Source: Gilliamella sp. ESL0441 (lineage in GTDB: Bacteria; Pseudomonadota; Gammaproteobacteria; Enterobacterales; Orbaceae). Taken from it: DNA of 64,000 nt. The stretch lies in NCBI RefSeq assembly GCF_019469185.1, contig NZ_CP048264.1, positions 310,001 to 374,000 of the forward strand. Reading direction: 5' to 3'. Made by a program: the position numbers and the translations under genes. Below are positions 62,163 to 64,000 of this stretch, in pieces (the first letter of the stretch is position 1; each line of letters starts with the position of its first letter). The notes beneath the pieces are model-generated. The model was not told the DNA's origin. It worked only from the letters and a program-made list of their open reading frames with translations, and ran no database searches.

Positions 62163-62189
62163 TTAACCCCTATCTAAATAGGGGGTTAA
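62163..62189. terminator. Bidirectional terminator between the HhH gene and cas3
   Basis: TTAACCCCTAT pairs with ATAGGGGGTTAA (one extra G) in the convergent gap. An alternative overlapping hairpin, CTATTTAG (62155-62162) with CTAAATAG (62174-62181), competes with it. Confidence 0.7.
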
Positions 62190-62300
62190 TTATGAGTATA
62201 GCTACCTGATTTATATTTGAAATAATGACTTAGTCTATCATTATCAATTTTATCCAACGCATTCCAAGTTAAACGTGTTTATTTTTAAATTTGAATTAAA

Positions 62301-64000
62301 TTAATTTAAATAAAAGCCCAATTCTTTAGAGTAAAAAGATGATTCCTTGTCTGTCTCAACTAAAACAATAATTGCGTTCGGTCTGTGTATTTGTTGTCTG
62401 AGTTTTTCTAAACTCGTTTGATCCAGTTGAGGAATCTGATTTTTGATTTTTTCCCATTTTGCACGTCTTAGCGAAATTCGACTTTGCTCCCAAGCATATT
62501 CGCTATTACTACAGTAAGGAATAATTTTTTCATTTTGTTGATAAGCTAAATAGATATCAACGCTATCTTCTGATAAACGAGTCGCTACTTCGACTTCGTT
62601 ATCCCATCCATTGGTTGAATCACGCTTATAACCTGCATTCAAATTTAATACGCTTTGATTGGCGATTGACGATTTACTTAAATTAGCTCCTTGAGCACCA
62701 TAATAACCTTTTTGTAATCCTGCTGGTGGTTCAAGATTTTGTTTATAAACGAATTCAATTAATTGCCTTGCATCATCCGGCATTTTAATGCAACCTTGCT
62801 CGGATAGTATTTTTTGGGTATACCATAAATGAGCCGGATTAGGATAAACATAACTGGTATTTCGAAAGGCTGGTTCGTTAAGCCAATTCGCGTTTGGTTC
62901 AGCTTGCCAATCTGGGGCAAGCACGGTTAGGGAAGGGGGATGGCGTTCATCTAACGATTGATTTTTTTCATCATATGGCTTGATATTACCCTGTTTATCG
63001 CGAACATGTCGCTGTAAACGTCCAGCTCGTTGTATCAATAAATCTATCGGGGCAATATCGCTGATCATTTCGTCAAAATCAAGATCCAAGGATTGTTCGA
63101 TCACTTGTGTTGCTATAATGACTTTTCCTGCACGGATTTGATGATTGGATGTTTTTCCTGCCCATTGTAATGTTTTTTCTTCAATGTCCAAACGGTCACA
63201 ATAGGCAAAACGGCTATGAAAAAGTAGGATTTGTGTATGATCCAGTTGTAAGTTGAGTTGAATTTGTTGATATAGACTAATTGCATCTTGTACACTGTTT
63301 TTGATCCAACAAATAATTTTACCTTGTTGTATAGCTTTGCTGATTTTGTCTATACCTGCTTCAATATTGTTAATCCATTCGATATTTACTTGGCGTTTCA
63401 CTTCTGGTCGGGTTTCAATCGCTTGTTCAACTAAGCCGTTATGATTAAGCTGTGTCATAAGTGGAAAAGGTAATGACTGTTCTAATTTCAAAGCTTGTTT
63501 ATTGCCAGTTAAGGCTTTATAAAAGGCATCGAGTAGTTTTTGACGCAGAAATAAAGGTAATGTTGCTGTCAAAATAATAACACTGCCACCTTGTAACGCA
63601 TGGTAATGTAATAAGTTTTCGAGTAATTTTACCATGTAACTGTCATAAGCATGAACTTCGTCTAATATCAGTAATTTATGGCGTAATCCTAATAAACGTA
63701 ACGATTGATGTTTGAAAGGCATAATTGCCATTAACGCTTGATCTAACGTGCCAACTCCTACTTCAGCTAATAACGATTTTTTTCGAGTATCAACAAACCA
63801 TTCATTACATTCTCCACTCACTGATTGTTCACCCTTGGGGTATTTTTGCTGGCTAATTTCATCGTGATTTAAAATTGTTTGAGTAAAATGCGGATTCATA
63901 TAGCTAGAGCCATGAGCCAGTACCAGCGAAGGATGGCTATCAGCTTGATATAATTGTTCGTAGACTTGAGCAGTGCGCTGATAAATAGCATTAGCTGTTG
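62301..64000 (-). CDS. cas3: CRISPR-associated helicase/nuclease Cas3, C-terminal part (partial)
   Basis: The frame runs open off the right edge, so the N-terminal HD nuclease domain is outside. The visible 565 residues include the end of the helicase start region (TANAIYQRTAQVYEQL), the DEVH box in LLILDEVHAYDSYM, the motif III TATLP, and the motif VI segment LIQRAGRLQRH after ATQVIEQSLDLDFD. These match type I-E Cas3 best. Cas3 is the motor that unwinds and degrades DNA marked by Cascade. Normally cas8e follows downstream; here cas3 ends against an unrelated convergent gene, and no repeat array is in view. Confidence 0.92.
   Translation of the reverse strand, partial: TANAIYQRTAQVYEQLYQADSHPSLVLAHGSSYMNPHFTQTILNHDEISQQKYPKGEQSVSGECNEWFVDTRKKSLLAEVGVGTLDQALMAIMPFKHQSLRLLGLRHKLLILDEVHAYDSYMVKLLENLLHYHALQGGSVIILTATLPLFLRQKLLDAFYKALTGNKQALKLEQSLPFPLMTQLNHNGLVEQAIETRPEVKRQVNIEWINNIEAGIDKISKAIQQGKIICWIKNSVQDAISLYQQIQLNLQLDHTQILLFHSRFAYCDRLDIEEKTLQWAGKTSNHQIRAGKVIIATQVIEQSLDLDFDEMISDIAPIDLLIQRAGRLQRHVRDKQGNIKPYDEKNQSLDERHPPSLTVLAPDWQAEPNANWLNEPAFRNTSYVYPNPAHLWYTQKILSEQGCIKMPDDARQLIEFVYKQNLEPPAGLQKGYYGAQGANLSKSSIANQSVLNLNAGYKRDSTNGWDNEVEVATRLSEDSVDIYLAYQQNEKIIPYCSNSEYAWEQSRISLRRAKWEKIKNQIPQLDQTSLEKLRQQIHRPNAIIVLVETDKESSFYSKELGFYLN

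Noticed and set aside
62301..64000. CRISPR repeat array near cas3
   Set aside because: No regularly spaced direct repeats are seen in the gap beside cas3 or anywhere in the window.

Overview
The window is chromosomal DNA of a low-GC gammaproteobacterium. Gene order is repeatedly that of Escherichia coli (nrdD-nrdG, yjiX-yjiA, fieF-pfkA, rrnC-aspT-trpT-maoP/yifB, znuBC/znuA-mepM, tolB-pal-cpoB-tRNA-Lys, accD-folC-dedD-cvpA-purF, yajC-secD-secF), but the DNA is far more AT-rich and the proteins more diverged than in an enteric. That fits Orbaceae (Gilliamella/Frischella-type insect gut symbionts); this assignment is an inference from content and composition, not a database match.

Layout. 1-8.4 kb: end of anaerobic ribonucleotide reductase plus its activase, carbonic anhydrase, a CbrA-like flavoprotein, YjiA/YjiX, MurA, YajL, FieF, PfkA. 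8.7-10.2 kb: a small GNAT protein and a membrane acyltransferase. 10.4-16.0 kb: a complete rRNA operon (16S, tRNA-Glu, 23S, 5S, tRNA-Asp, tRNA-Trp) with two promoters, boxA sites and processing stems. 16.1-28.7 kb: MaoP, YifB, the Zur-controlled zinc transporter, cell wall enzymes MepM and PBP1b, MutM, TolB-Pal-CpoB, tRNA-Lys. 28.7-34 kb: a Fur-box TonB receptor, MurJ and an unknown membrane protein that may be frameshifted. 34.1-39.1 kb: the accD-purF cluster. 39.3-43.3 kb: an inverse autotransporter (intimin/invasin type) and a secreted partner protein. 43.7-49.7 kb: nuoN-M-L-K-J on the minus strand. 50-57.7 kb: ppc, a Sel1-repeat protein, yajC-secD-secF, tRNA-Ala. 58-64 kb: a classical autotransporter behind a strong leader hairpin, a PchB-like chorismate mutase family enzyme, a helix-hairpin-helix protein and the C-terminal part of a type I-E-like Cas3.

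The most unusual locus is nuoJKLMN. Only the five distal membrane-arm subunits of respiratory complex I are present; nuoA to nuoI are not upstream, where ppc lies instead. All five reading frames are intact and tightly packed, yet ungapped alignment to the remembered E. coli proteins shows that many proton-pathway residues are gone: NuoK Glu36 and Glu72 (now Ile and Gln), NuoJ Glu55 and Tyr59 (Tyr and Phe), NuoM Lys234, Lys265 and Glu407 (Arg, Ser and Asn), NuoL Lys342 (Ser). NuoN keeps most of its residues but carries an 87-residue hydrophilic insertion. This looks like a maintained but re-purposed or decoupled membrane module.

Surface and envelope functions dominate the rest of the accessory content: two unrelated autotransporter systems, a siderophore receptor and an acyltransferase suit a host-associated lifestyle. 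No transposase, prophage or CRISPR repeat array is visible in the window.
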